NCBI RefSeq assembly: GCF_000717715.1
Contig: NZ_JOAI01000033.1
Coordinates: 33,638-97,637, forward strand
Source: Streptomyces sp. NRRL B-24484
GTDB lineage: Bacteria; Actinomycetota; Actinomycetes; Streptomycetales; Streptomycetaceae
Length of the DNA stretch: 64,000 nucleotides
Direction of reading: 5' to 3'
The position numbers and the translations under genes were made by a program. Shown here piece by piece: positions 1 to 8,318 of this stretch (positions are counted from its first letter, which is position 1; each line of letters begins with the position of its first letter). The notes beneath the pieces are model-generated. The model had not been told where the DNA came from. It did not search any database and worked only from the letters and a program-made list of their open reading frames with translations.

Positions 1-69
1 GACCGGGATCTCGCCGGTGGCGGTGGCGGTGCTGGGCTGCGACGAGGACTTTGCGGCCTTCTTGGCCAT
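1..69 (-). CDS. N-terminal fragment of a DUF5926-like protein (runs off left edge)
   Basis: An ATG on the minus strand at 69 opens a frame that stays open to the window edge (23 codons). It begins MAKKAAKSSSQ and continues to GEIPV. Lys-Ala-Lys rich starts followed by a [T/E]-I/V-PV segment are typical of the actinobacterial DUF5926 (SEC-C zinc-motif) proteins, which I recall next to an ATP-binding protein and a GDPD gene as here. The diagnostic zinc motif lies outside the window, so the family name is inferred from the start and the context. The function is unknown. Confidence 0.45.
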   Translation of the reverse strand, partial: MAKKAAKSSSQPSTATATGEIPV

Positions 70-189
70 GGCGGGGCTCCCGGGAACGGCGACAGTGCAC
101 CCGCAGCCTACTGAGGTTCCCGCCGGCGACCGGTCCGGACGCACCCCCGCGGGGTCGCCCCGGTGGTGCCCGCGCGCCCCGTACCCGGC

Positions 190-759
190 CTACGCCGCCG
201 GGTCGTCGCGCCGCTCCGGCCGGACGGGCAGGGCGGCCCAGACCGTCACCTCGCCCGGCGCGTCGCGGACGCCCCAGGCGTCGGCGAGCTTGCCGACGAT
301 GCTCAGCCCCCGGCCGCCGCGCGCGGTCAGCGAAGGGCTGGCCGGCCGCGGCCGGGTCGGCGCACCGCCGTCGGTGACCTCCACGACGATGCCGTCCGCG
401 TGCGTCCACCAGCGGACCAGGATCCCGCCCGGATCGCATTCCTCCGCCGCGTCCGCACCGCTCTGCCGGGACGCCGTCACCGCCCGGACGAGGACCGCGT
501 CCACCATGTCGGCGGTCGTCCGCCCGACCAGTTCCGAGAGGTTTCCGAGCGGCCGGGCGTAACGACAGGAATTGCTGAGCAGTTCGGAGAGGATCAGCAC
601 CGCGTCGTCGACGACCGGCTCCGGTACCGCCCGTTCGCCGAGCTCCCGGCGCATCCTCCGACGTGCCGCTCCGACGCCGGCCGGACCGTGCGGCACCGCC
701 ATGGTCGACGAAGTCGGCCCTGTCTTTTCGGGCACAGCACGCGCCACCATCAACGCCAC
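190..759 (-). CDS. ATP-binding protein, RsbW/SpoIIAB-like HATPase
   Basis: A single GHKL (HATPase_c) domain of the anti-sigma/serine-kinase type, 189 aa from the chosen start. Visible motifs are the N box LILSELLSNSCRYAR, the G1 box VTDGGAP and the G2 box GGRGLSIVGKLADAWG. Such Streptomyces proteins are thought to act as regulatory switches that phosphorylate STAS antagonists or bind sigma factors. No partner gene is adjacent. The frame is open further upstream to 876. I chose the GTG at 759 because a strong AAGGAGG site (768-774 on the complement) sits eight bases before it. The SigB-type sigma factors at 28-30 kb are too far away to call partners. Confidence 0.82.
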   Translation of the reverse strand: MALMVARAVPEKTGPTSSTMAVPHGPAGVGAARRRMRRELGERAVPEPVVDDAVLILSELLSNSCRYARPLGNLSELVGRTTADMVDAVLVRAVTASRQSGADAAEECDPGGILVRWWTHADGIVVEVTDGGAPTRPRPASPSLTARGGRGLSIVGKLADAWGVRDAPGEVTVWAALPVRPERRDDPAA

Positions 760-999
760 CCCCGGGACCTCCTTCAGCGTCTGCCGAGGGATGGATGCCC
801 CCTGGGAATGCGTCGGAAACGACCGTTCGGCGATCGCGCACGGACATTCCGGAGGGCAGCGACCCACCGTATTCAACCACCGATAAACCGCTTACGGTCT
901 GTTGTGAAAGTCCGAGGAATTGAGCGTTCCCTGAGCTTCTGTCAGAACTCCGCGCCCCGCCGTGCGCCCTTCGCACATCGGCGAGCCCGGGTGGTGCGC

Positions 1000-1824
1000 T
1001 CAGCGGCCGAGCCGGTCCAGCACCTCGCGCGGCCGGTTGGTGATCAGCGCCTCCACGCCCAGCTCCAGGCAGAGCTCGACGTCCTCGGGCTCGTCGACCG
1101 TCCAGACGTGCACCCGGTGCCCGGCCCGGCGCAGCGCCGTCACCAGTCCGGGGTCCCGGCGCACCAGCTCGATCCCGGGCCCGGCGATGGCGGCGCCGCC
1201 CGGCAGCGACCGGGTCCGCCCGAGCACGGGCAGCCGGCGCTCCAGCAGGTACACCGTCGGCACCGCGGGCACCGCCCGGCGCACCCGGTGCAGCGACAGC
1301 TCGGAGAAGCTCATGATCCGCACGCTGGACTCCTCCGGGCTGCGCGGCAGCAGCCCGTAGTGGTCCAGCAGCCGCACCAGCTCGGCCTCCGTCCGGCCCG
1401 CGTACCGGGTGGGGTGCTTGGTCTCGATGGCCAGCTCCACCCGGCGGCCGGCGTCGGCGACCAGTTCGAGCAGGCCGGCCAGGGTCAGGATCGAGCTCGG
1501 CTGCGAGGTCCCGGGCGAGTGCCAGGAGCCGAAGTCGAGCTCGGAGAGCTGGGCGAGCGTCATCGCGGACACCGCGCCCCGGCCGTCCGAGGTGCGCCGC
1601 ACGGTGCGGTCGTGCACGCACACCAGCCGGCCGTCGGCGGTCAGCCGGACGTCGCACTCCAGCCCGTCCGCACCCTCCTCGATCGCCCGGGCGTACGCCT
1701 CCAGGGTGTGCTCGGGCAGGGCCGCGGAGGAGCCGCGGTGCGCGATCACCCGGACGGCCGTGCGGTCGGGCGCCGGGACGGCGGGGGTCGCCGGCGCGGT
1801 GCGGCGGATCTTCTGAGTGTCCAC
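1000..1824 (-). CDS. glycerophosphodiester phosphodiesterase (GDPD family)
   Basis: A 274-aa TIM-barrel enzyme that hydrolyses glycerophosphodiesters to glycerol 3-phosphate and an alcohol. The catalytic signatures are visible: VIAHRGSS (general acid/base His-Arg), PEHTLEAYARAIEEGAD, and LECDVRLTADGRLVCVHD with the metal-binding Glu/Asp and second His. The family's usual PENT reads PEHT here. There is no signal peptide, so it is probably cytoplasmic. The start is a GTG at 1824. It runs in the same direction as the permease upstream and the ATP-binding protein downstream, but gaps of over 100 bases argue for separate promoters. Confidence 0.9.
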   Translation of the reverse strand: MDTQKIRRTAPATPAVPAPDRTAVRVIAHRGSSAALPEHTLEAYARAIEEGADGLECDVRLTADGRLVCVHDRTVRRTSDGRGAVSAMTLAQLSELDFGSWHSPGTSQPSSILTLAGLLELVADAGRRVELAIETKHPTRYAGRTEAELVRLLDHYGLLPRSPEESSVRIMSFSELSLHRVRRAVPAVPTVYLLERRLPVLGRTRSLPGGAAIAGPGIELVRRDPGLVTALRRAGHRVHVWTVDEPEDVELCLELGVEALITNRPREVLDRLGR

Positions 1825-1924
1825 ATCAACACCCTACGAGTGCGCGGATGTCCGATCGGATTCGGCACGGGAAACCCGTGGTGAACACCTCCGTCCGGCG
1901 GTCGGCGGCACCGGACGGAGGCCG

Positions 1925-1948
1925 GCGGGCACCCGGCCGGGTGCCCGC
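1925..1948 (-). terminator. palindromic terminator hairpin after the permease
   Basis: A perfect 24-base palindrome (GCGGGCACCCGG and its complement) lies 8 bases beyond the permease stop codon on the minus strand. No T-run follows, as is usual in this high-GC group. Confidence 0.6.
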
Positions 1949-1956
1949 TGCGGGGT

Positions 1957-3336
1957 TCAGCCCTCGCTGCGGGCCGGGCGGCGCGAGGTCAGCGGGGTCA
2001 GCGCCCAGGTCGCCAGCGCCGGCACCAGGAAGCCGAACAGCGAGGCCGAGGTCCACGGCTGCGGGGTGAAGCCCACCGCCGACTGCAGCCCCTGCCAGAA
2101 GTCCGTCCACCAGCCGGCCACCGCGGTCGGCGCCAGGAACTGGTACGTCGCGAAGCCCAGCGCCCACGGCAGCAGCATCAGCCAGCGGGCCGGGGCGTCC
2201 TGGCCGGTGTCCCAGCCGTTGCGGCCGGCCCCGAGGAAGTAGTCCACCGCCAGCACCGCCAGCAGCGGCACGAAGACCGCGCCGATCAGGTACAGGAAGC
2301 TCGCGTAGGTGTCGTTGAACTCGCCCTCCTGGACCCGCAGCGCCAGCAGCGTCACCAGGACGCCGATGCCGCCGGTGAGCAGCCGGCGGTCCACCTTCGG
2401 CAGCAGGTTGTGCACCGACATCGCGGTCGAGTACACGTTCGCGAAGGACTGGTCGGTCTCGCGGACGACCAGCACCAGCAGGAAGGCCCAGCCGGCCGCG
2501 ACGCCGGTGAAGGAGGAGAAGATCTTCGAGGTGTCGCCGCCGGACTGCAGCAGCGCGATCAGGCCGAGCACGTAGCACCAGACCTGCGCCAGCGAGTAGC
2601 CGGTGAAGGTGCCCCAGTACGCCGAGCCGGGCGTGCGCGCGTGCCGGGTGTAGTCCGCGGCCAGCGGCACGAAGGAGATCGACACCGCGACGATCGCGTC
2701 GGTCGCCGAGAGGAAGCCGTCCCAGTTGCCCGCCCCCGGGTCGGGGAAGCCCTGCCGGCCCAGCTGGACGGTGAAGTAGACCATCGCCACGCCGACCGCG
2801 ACCGCCACGTACTTGCGCAGCACCGCGATCGAGCCGAGCGGCCAGATGGTGAGCGCCGTGGTGAGCGTGCCGGCCAGCAGCACGAAGAGCCAGCGCCAGC
2901 CCTGGGTGCCCGCCACCGTCTGGGCGCCGCCCGCGATCACGATCAGCTCGAAGACGCCCCAGCCGATGCACTGCAGGATGTTCAGCACCGTGGGCAGGTA
3001 CGACAGCCGGGTGCCGAACAGGCCGCGCAGCACCGCCATCGCCGGCGCGCCGGTGCGGGCGCCGATCAGCGCGGCCACGCCCAGCATCGCGGTGCCGATC
3101 ACCGTGCCGGTGACGATCGCGGTGACCGCCGCGGCGAAGGACAGCTCGTGGCCGGCGGCGCCGAGCACGGTGGCGGCGCTCTGGAAGCCGATCAGACTGA
3201 CCCCGAGGTTGGCCCAGAGGGCGAACTGGGCGCGGAAGTCGAGCGTCCTCGGCGGGGCGGTGTCCAGCACGAGCGGCGCCTCGACGCGCCGGCCGGCCTC
3301 GACATCGGGAACAGGGGCAGGCGAAACAGCCGTCAT
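1957..3336 (-). CDS. cytX: NCS1-family permease, probable HMP/thiamine-precursor transporter (CytX-like)
   Basis: A 459-aa purine-cytosine permease (NCS1) protein with about 12 hydrophobic segments. It has the family start FALWANLGVSLIGF, the ARTGAPAMAVLRGLFG motif and the SFVPLAADYTRH motif. NCS1 proteins carry nucleobases or related rings. The substrate is inferred from the TPP riboswitch directly upstream, which is the arrangement of CytX transporters for hydroxymethylpyrimidine, the thiamine pyrimidine precursor. The ATG at 3336 follows AGGGAG, which is the 3' edge of the riboswitch, so ligand binding could hide the ribosome site. No thiamine biosynthesis gene is in the window. Confidence 0.82.
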   Translation of the reverse strand: MTAVSPAPVPDVEAGRRVEAPLVLDTAPPRTLDFRAQFALWANLGVSLIGFQSAATVLGAAGHELSFAAAVTAIVTGTVIGTAMLGVAALIGARTGAPAMAVLRGLFGTRLSYLPTVLNILQCIGWGVFELIVIAGGAQTVAGTQGWRWLFVLLAGTLTTALTIWPLGSIAVLRKYVAVAVGVAMVYFTVQLGRQGFPDPGAGNWDGFLSATDAIVAVSISFVPLAADYTRHARTPGSAYWGTFTGYSLAQVWCYVLGLIALLQSGGDTSKIFSSFTGVAAGWAFLLVLVVRETDQSFANVYSTAMSVHNLLPKVDRRLLTGGIGVLVTLLALRVQEGEFNDTYASFLYLIGAVFVPLLAVLAVDYFLGAGRNGWDTGQDAPARWLMLLPWALGFATYQFLAPTAVAGWWTDFWQGLQSAVGFTPQPWTSASLFGFLVPALATWALTPLTSRRPARSEG

Positions 3337-3343
3337 GGCCGGT

Positions 3344-3466
3344 ACTCCCTACGCCGGCATTACCCGGACAGGTTCAGGCGGTCAGCGCCCCCTCGTCCGG
3401 CCCCGGACTCCGCCCGGCCGGTCGATCGGCGCACTCTCAGCCTGGAAGGTCCAAGCTCCCGCGTGT
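3344..3466 (-). promoter_or_regulatory. TPP riboswitch (THI element)
   Basis: On the minus strand the leader reads CACGCGGGAGC, then GCTGAGAGTGC (3431-3441), and ends CTGAACCTGTCCGGGTAATG plus CCGGCGTAGGGAG. These are the conserved pyrimidine-sensing GCUGAGA bulge, the CUGA/ACCUG helix and the GGGUAAUGCCGGCGUAGGGAG closing segment of the thiamine-pyrophosphate aptamer. A variable GC-rich P3 arm lies between them. The last bases overlap the permease Shine-Dalgarno, which suggests translational control. Confidence 0.93.
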
Positions 3467-3613
3467 TCAGATGAGGACGACAGGCTAACGAACCCGGCCG
3501 CGCACGCCAAGGGCCGGAGGTTTTCGTTCCGCATCGCGGGACCGCCGGCCGCCGACCGCGTGCCGCGCCCCGCCTTCCGCGTTCCGCCGCAGGTCGGACG
3601 CATCCTGTCAGGG

Positions 3614-3635
3614 ACGGCTAAGGATTCTTAGCCGT
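3614..3635. promoter_or_regulatory. perfect 9-bp inverted repeat upstream of the HtrA-like gene
   Basis: ACGGCTAAG, GATT, CTTAGCCGT: two perfect 9-base arms around a 4-base spacer, about 85 bases before the protease start and in an AT-richer stretch. It could be an operator or a short hairpin in the leader. No regulator can be named. Confidence 0.4.
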
Positions 3636-3717
3636 TCTTCAGGAGGCTCCTTACGGCAACCGAATCAGCCATGCGAAACACTATGGGCCAAGGATCTGTC
3701 AGCTATGGAGGTCGTCC

Positions 3718-5388
3718 GTGAGCAACGAGCACGCGAGTGGGTCCACCGGGCCGCAGGAGGAGCAGCTGTCCTCCGGCGGGCCCCGCACGGTGGGTCCGGC
3801 TCCTGACACCGCGGCGGCCGACGGGCCGTCGCCGGTCGTCGAGTCCGCGCCCACGCTCGCTCTCTCCAAGCTGAGCGAGCCGGCCCCGGCCGCACCCCCG
3901 TACGTCGACGCGCCGCCGCCGGCCGTCCCCGCGGCACCGTCCTACCTGGACGCGCCGCCGCCGGCCGTCCCCGCCGGCTCCGGGTACGTCGACGCGCCGC
4001 CGCCCGCGGTGGCCTCCGCCCCGGAGCAGCCGCAGCCGCAGCCGGCCAACCCGTACGCGGCGCCCGCCGCGGCCACCGACCCGTACGGCACCCCGGCGGC
4101 CCCGCCGCCGGCCGGGCCGATGCCGCCCGGCGAGGTGCACCACCCGTTCGGCGCCGGCCACCCCGTCGGCGGCTGGGGCCACCCGGCGGGCGGTCCCGGC
4201 GGTCCCGGCAATCCGGGTGAGCCCGGCGGTCCCGGGTACCCGTACCCGTCCGTCGGCGGCCAGCCGCCGCGTCGCAAGCGCGGCGGCCTGGTCGCTCTGA
4301 TCGCCGCGGTCGCCCTGGTCGCCGGCGTGGCCGGCGGTGCCATCGGCGCCGCGGTCGCCGGTGACGACAGCTCCGGCGGCACCAGCCGGACGAGCACCAC
4401 GGTCAGCGTCAGCGACAGCCGCAAGGTCACCGACCGCGCCCCCGACTCGGTCGCCGGCATCGCCGCCAAGGCGCTGCCGAGCACCGTCACCATCAAGGCG
4501 CAGGGCTCGCAGGAGTCCGGCACGGGCACCGGCTTCGTCTTCGACACCGAGGGCCACATCCTCACCAACAACCACGTGGTCGCCCCGGCGGCCTCGGGCG
4601 GCAAGCTCACGGTGAAGTTCTCCGACGGCTCGTCCTACACCGCCTCGGTGGTCGGCCGCGCCCAGGGCTACGACGTCGCGGTGATCAAGCTCGACAACCC
4701 GCCGAAGGACAAGCTCAACCCGCTGCCGCTCGGCGACTCCGACAAGGTCGCGGTCGGCGACGCCACCATCGCCATCGGCGCCCCGTACGGCCTCGAGGGC
4801 ACCGTCACCACCGGCATCATCAGCGCCAAGGACCGCCCGGTCGCCTCCGGCGACGAGACGGGGGCGCAGGCGTCCTACATGAACGCCCTGCAGACCGACG
4901 CCTCGATCAACCCCGGCAACTCCGGCGGCCCGCTGCTCAACGCCTCCGGCGCGGTGATCGGCATCAACTCGGCGATCCAGTCCAACACCAGCGGCAACGG
5001 CCGGGCCGGCTCCATCGGCCTCGGCTTCGCGATCCCGATCAACCAGGCCAAGTGGGTCGCCGAGACGCTGATCAAGGACGGCCAGCCGGTCTACGCCATC
5101 CTCGGCGTGCTCCGCAACGACGACTACAAGGGCGACGGCGCCCAGATCCAGACCAACGCCGTCCAGGGCACCCCGGCCGTCACCCCCGGCGGCCCCGCCG
5201 ACCAGGCCGGCCTCAAGCCCGGCGACGTCATCACCAAGCTCGGCGGCATCCCGATCGACAGCGGCCCGACCCTGGTCTCCGAGATCTGGACGCACAAGCC
5301 GGGCGAGAAGGTCGACGTCGAGTACACCCGCGACGGCAAGACCGCCAAGACCGTCGTCGTCCTCGGCGAGCGCAAGGGCGACAACTGA
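3718..5388 (+). CDS. membrane-anchored HtrA/DegP-like serine protease with PDZ domain
   Basis: A 556-aa S1C trypsin-like protease. The N-terminal 170 residues are Pro/Ala/Gly rich, with imperfect repeats of the YVDAPPPAVPA type. One transmembrane helix follows (GGLVALIAAVALVAGVAGG, about residues 190-215), leaving the catalytic part outside the membrane. The triad is visible: His in TNNHVV, Asp in YDVAVIKLD and Ser in NPGNSGGPLL. A C-terminal PDZ domain contains AGLKPGDVITKLGG. The family degrades or refolds damaged envelope proteins. The GTG start at 3718 follows GGAGG by eight bases. No CssRS-like two-component system is adjacent, and an inverted repeat lies upstream at 3614-3635. Confidence 0.93.
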   Translation: MSNEHASGSTGPQEEQLSSGGPRTVGPAPDTAAADGPSPVVESAPTLALSKLSEPAPAAPPYVDAPPPAVPAAPSYLDAPPPAVPAGSGYVDAPPPAVASAPEQPQPQPANPYAAPAAATDPYGTPAAPPPAGPMPPGEVHHPFGAGHPVGGWGHPAGGPGGPGNPGEPGGPGYPYPSVGGQPPRRKRGGLVALIAAVALVAGVAGGAIGAAVAGDDSSGGTSRTSTTVSVSDSRKVTDRAPDSVAGIAAKALPSTVTIKAQGSQESGTGTGFVFDTEGHILTNNHVVAPAASGGKLTVKFSDGSSYTASVVGRAQGYDVAVIKLDNPPKDKLNPLPLGDSDKVAVGDATIAIGAPYGLEGTVTTGIISAKDRPVASGDETGAQASYMNALQTDASINPGNSGGPLLNASGAVIGINSAIQSNTSGNGRAGSIGLGFAIPINQAKWVAETLIKDGQPVYAILGVLRNDDYKGDGAQIQTNAVQGTPAVTPGGPADQAGLKPGDVITKLGGIPIDSGPTLVSEIWTHKPGEKVDVEYTRDGKTAKTVVVLGERKGDN

Positions 5389-5478
5389 CCCGACCCGGGG
5401 TCACCCGGCCCCGGGCACCCCGTCCCTGTGAACGGAGTGCACCGAACCCGCTCCGACCCGTTAGGCTGGCCTCCGCCA

Positions 5479-5564
5479 GGAGGGTTGCCCGAGCGGCCTA
5501 AGGGAACAGTCTTGAAAACTGTCGTGGCCTCTGGTCACCGTGGGTTCAAATCCCACACCCTCCG
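5479..5564 (+). tRNA. tRNA-Ser (anticodon TGA)
   Basis: Class II tRNA. The acceptor GGAGGGT pairs with ACCCTCC and the discriminator is G. The anticodon loop CTTGAAA gives TGA at 5513-5515. A long variable arm follows, and the T loop is GGGTTCAAATCCC. CCA is not encoded. TTAGGCT at 5461-5467 is a plausible -10 element. Confidence 0.95.
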
Positions 5565-5585
5565 CGTGTGAGGTACGGAGTACCG

Positions 5586-5627
5586 GCAGAGGGCGGGTAC
5601 CGACACCAGTCGGTACCCGCCCTCTGC
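5586..5627 (+). terminator. strong terminator after tRNA-Ser(TGA)
   Basis: Two perfect 19-base arms (5586-5604 and 5609-5627) close a 4-base ACCA loop, followed by GTTTCCC. Confidence 0.85.
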
Positions 5628-5732
5628 GTTTCCCGTCCCGGACCGTCCCGCTCGGACACCCCTCCTGTCAGGGCGTGCGGAGCACCCGTGGAACGGATCC
5701 GGCGTCCGACGAGCCGGGCCGCGCCGGTGGGC

Positions 5733-6122
5733 TCAGCAGTCGCGGGCGAACTTCACCGAGGCGTTCTCGTTGTACGTGTTGACCAGGTTCTTGGCATTGC
5801 GGTAGTTGAACATGTCGCTCGGGCCGCTGTAGTTCGAGTTGTAGAACACCGTGACCGTCACGCACACGTTGGAGACGGCCGATGCGGCGTTGTTCTTGAC
5901 GCGCTGGCCCCGGCCGTTGCCGGGGCTGGTGAAGGTGTACCCGGCGAGGTCGGGAGTGCTGTCCTGCACCACCATGTGGGAGCCCTGCTGGTTCGAGTTG
6001 TAGAAGAGGCAGAATTCGACTTCCGGGCAGTCGCGGGTGTCGGCCTGCGCGGCGGTGGCGAGGCCGGGGACGAGCAGGGCAGCGCCCAGGGCCACTGCGG
6101 AGAGCTTGAGGGAACGCTTCAC
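5733..6122 (-). CDS. secreted peptidase inhibitor family I36-like protein
   Basis: A 129-aa exported protein. The signal peptide KLSAVALGAALLVPGLATA ends near an AQA cleavage site. The mature part has paired Cys residues and the aromatic repeat pattern of the I36 (SMI-type) beta/gamma-crystallin-like fold: FCLFYNSNQQGS and VFYNSNYSGPSDMF. The original member inhibits a metalloprotease, but the target here is unknown. The frame opens at an ATG at 6143. I chose the GTG at 6122 because GAGAGGA sits nine bases ahead of it. A second I36-type gene lies at 51348. Confidence 0.8.
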   Translation of the reverse strand: MKRSLKLSAVALGAALLVPGLATAAQADTRDCPEVEFCLFYNSNQQGSHMVVQDSTPDLAGYTFTSPGNGRGQRVKNNAASAVSNVCVTVTVFYNSNYSGPSDMFNYRNAKNLVNTYNENASVKFARDC

Positions 6123-6230
6123 TTCTTTTGATCCTCTCTTCATGGACGTTCCGGGCGTGGGTGCAGTCCCCCGGCGTGCCTGGGGAAGGGTGGGCGCGCC
6201 CGGACGTGAAAATGTGTCAGCCCACTGGGT

Positions 6231-7175
6231 TCACCGATCGCGCAGCACGGCGTCGGCCTTGGCGAGTTGCTCGGTCTTCGCTGCGAGCGCCGCCGTGAAT
6301 TCCGCCTGCTGCCGTGCGATCAGTTCCTTCTGCAGGGAAGCCTCGACCGTGAACCAGGTGCCGATCAGATCCACTTGCTGCTTGCAGATCACGTCGGCCG
6401 TCGCCACCTGGAGCTCCAGCGGCGTGGGTGAGTCCCCCAGGAAGCGCCGGTCGCCGATGGCATCCATCGGATTGGGGTAGGAGTAACCCCTGTTCTTCAT
6501 GCAGCCGGACCACGCCTCGAACGCCTTCGTGACCTGCGCCGCCGACATGCTGGCCTTGAAGGTCTGGAAGTTGGCCTGCTGGGCCACGCTGCTCGGGCCC
6601 AGTTCCCCCGCGCCGGCCAGGCCGCGCCTCGCCTCCTCGTAGCAGCCGCCGGGTGGCACCGGTACGCCGTTGACCCGGAGGTTCGTTTCGTCCGCAGCGG
6701 TCTTCCCCGGGAGCTGCCCGGTGAGCACCTGCTGCTGCTCGGCGGAGAACTGCGGCGGGCGGCTCGGGTGGGCGTGCGGGTCGCGGTCGCCGAGGTGGTA
6801 GCCGTTCGCCGCCACCTCGGCCCGGTCCGTCACGCCGTACCGGCGGTCCATGAACGTGCGCGGTCCGGTCGGCGGGCCGGCGGGGCCGACGGCGTAGTCG
6901 AGACCGAACCGCCGCATGCACGCCTTGCGCAGCACGGCTCCCGCCCTGGTCAGCTTCTCCGCCTCCGCCTCGGAGAACAGATACGGCTCGACGGGAAGAT
7001 GCAGATCAGCACCGGCCGGGAGCGCGGACGGCGACCGCGTGGTCGGCACCGCCGCTGCGGCCGGCCGCCCGGACGACGAACAACCGGCCAGCGCGAGGCA
7101 CATGAGCCCGGCCAGCCCGGCCAGCCCCACCCGCACACCCCTGCCGGTCGATCGCTGATGCACGGCGGAACTCAT
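6231..7175 (-). CDS. lipoprotein of unknown function
   Basis: A 314-aa protein with an N-terminal lipoprotein signal: a hydrophobic stretch ending LMCLALAGCSSSG, with Cys as the lipidation site. The mature part is largely helical and charged. It contains ACMRRFGLDYAVG, CYEEARRGL and SGCMKNRGYSYPNPMDA, giving three well-spaced Cys residues, and ends in a Gln/Lys-rich helix. Related Streptomyces lipoproteins of this type exist, often beside ABC exporters, but no transporter is adjacent here. The ATG at 7175 (MSSAVHQRS) was chosen because it directly precedes the signal. The frame stays open to 7547 without a plausible protein. Confidence 0.75.
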   Translation of the reverse strand: MSSAVHQRSTGRGVRVGLAGLAGLMCLALAGCSSSGRPAAAAVPTTRSPSALPAGADLHLPVEPYLFSEAEAEKLTRAGAVLRKACMRRFGLDYAVGPAGPPTGPRTFMDRRYGVTDRAEVAANGYHLGDRDPHAHPSRPPQFSAEQQQVLTGQLPGKTAADETNLRVNGVPVPPGGCYEEARRGLAGAGELGPSSVAQQANFQTFKASMSAAQVTKAFEAWSGCMKNRGYSYPNPMDAIGDRRFLGDSPTPLELQVATADVICKQQVDLIGTWFTVEASLQKELIARQQAEFTAALAAKTEQLAKADAVLRDR

Positions 7176-7533
7176 ACGCGGACAGCCCCGATCGCGGTCA
7201 CCGTCGGACCCGTGGCCAGCTGCTTGCACATCATCCGCATCTCGTCCCGCGTCCTCTTCCGGTCCGTTGGCAGGGGGCCGCCGGGTGAGCCCTCGCCCTG
7301 GACGCCATCGTGGTGCGTGGAGGTATCGCGGCGGTCGCGCGCCCGTCGTGCCCGGCGCCGCCGGCCGGGAGCCTCGGCGCCCGGGCCGGAGCACCGACCC
7401 CGGGAAGGGGCGGGTCCCGCCCCCGGACGGGTCTCCCGCGTTGCCCGGAGCGGGCCGGCGCCGTCCGATGGACGTATGCCGTGCCCGTACCCGGCGCCGT
7501 GCCGGGTGCCGGGCCGACGACAGGAAGACCTCC
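7176..7533. other. divergent intergenic region without a clear gene
   Basis: This lies between the minus-strand lipoprotein and the plus-strand ABM gene and must hold both promoters. On the minus strand a short frame ending MRMMCKQLATGPTVTAIGAV overlaps the lipoprotein start as ATGA. It could be a coupled leader peptide, but no homology supports it. Long open frames here are GC artefacts. Confidence 0.4.
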
Positions 7534-8151
7534 ATGTACGTCCGCACCCTCTACGCCACCGGTGACCCCGCCCGGATCGACGAGGCGCTCGACGCGCTGC
7601 GCGCCGAGGCCCTGGGCCTGCTCACCGGCCGCCCCGGCTACCGCGGCTACGGCCTGTTCGCCGACCGGACGGTCGGGAAGATCGCCATGGGGTCCTGGTG
7701 GGAGAGCGAGCAGGCCCAGCGCGACAGCGACGAGGCGCTGAAGGCCCGCCGGGCCGCCCTGCTGGCGCCGTTCGCGGGCACGGTCGCCGTGGACGTCTGG
7801 GAGGCGGCGGCCTTCAGCCCGCCCGCCCCGGCCTCGCCCGGCGCCGGGTTCCGGATGGTGCGTGCTGACGTCGACCCGGCCCGGATCGACGGCCTGGTCG
7901 AGCGGTTCCGCGCCACGATGCTGCCCGGGATGGGGCAGCTGGACGGCTTCGTCTCGGCCACCCTGCTGGTGAACCGCACGGAGGGCCGCGCCTCGGTCGG
8001 CACGATCTTCCGCGACCGCGCCGCCCTGGACGCCTCGCGCGGCCCGCAGGCCGCCCTGCGGGCCGCGAACGCCCCGGCGGCCGGCGTCAGCGTCCGCAGC
8101 CTGGAGGAGTTCGAGGTGGTCCTCCTGGACCGGCCCGCCGACCACGGCTGA
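7534..8151 (+). CDS. ABM-fold (dimeric alpha-beta barrel) protein, two repeats
   Basis: A 205-aa protein with two tandem ferredoxin-like halves, each running from a radical/strand start (RTLYATGDPARIDEALD and RMVRADVDPARIDGLVE) to a TVGKIAMGSWW-like or RASVGTIFRD strand. This is the pattern of antibiotic-biosynthesis-monooxygenase (ABM) domains, which act as small oxygenases or binding proteins. No substrate can be assigned. The ATG at 7534 follows AGGAAG by six bases. A terminator-like hairpin lies 50 bases beyond the stop. Confidence 0.6.
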   Translation: MYVRTLYATGDPARIDEALDALRAEALGLLTGRPGYRGYGLFADRTVGKIAMGSWWESEQAQRDSDEALKARRAALLAPFAGTVAVDVWEAAAFSPPAPASPGAGFRMVRADVDPARIDGLVERFRATMLPGMGQLDGFVSATLLVNRTEGRASVGTIFRDRAALDASRGPQAALRAANAPAAGVSVRSLEEFEVVLLDRPADHG

Positions 8152-8201
8152 GTCCGACCGGCGAAGAGACCCGCCGCCGCGCCGGGCGGCTCCGCCGCTC
8201 C

Positions 8202-8230
8202 GGCACCCCTGACCGTCCGTCAGGGGTGCC
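8202..8230 (+). terminator. perfect 12-bp hairpin between the ABM gene and the GlcD-like gene
   Basis: GGCACCCCTGAC, CGTCC, GTCAGGGGTGCC. It lies downstream of the ABM gene and about 90 bases before the oxidase start. It is probably a terminator. The core TGAC...GTCA resembles palindromes at 11319 and 21217, so an operator role is possible. Confidence 0.6.
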
Positions 8231-8318
8231 GATCGGTCTTTGCGCACCGTCCTTGCCGCGCCCGCCCGACGGGGGCAGAGTGCAGAGCGGACGGGACGCG
8301 CGAGAGGCGGAGGCTGCC

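Noticed and set aside
163..1884. 573-codon plus-strand open frame across the ATP-binding and GDPD genes
   Set aside because: Arg/His/Pro-rich antisense shadow without ribosome site or motifs, a usual by-product of high GC.
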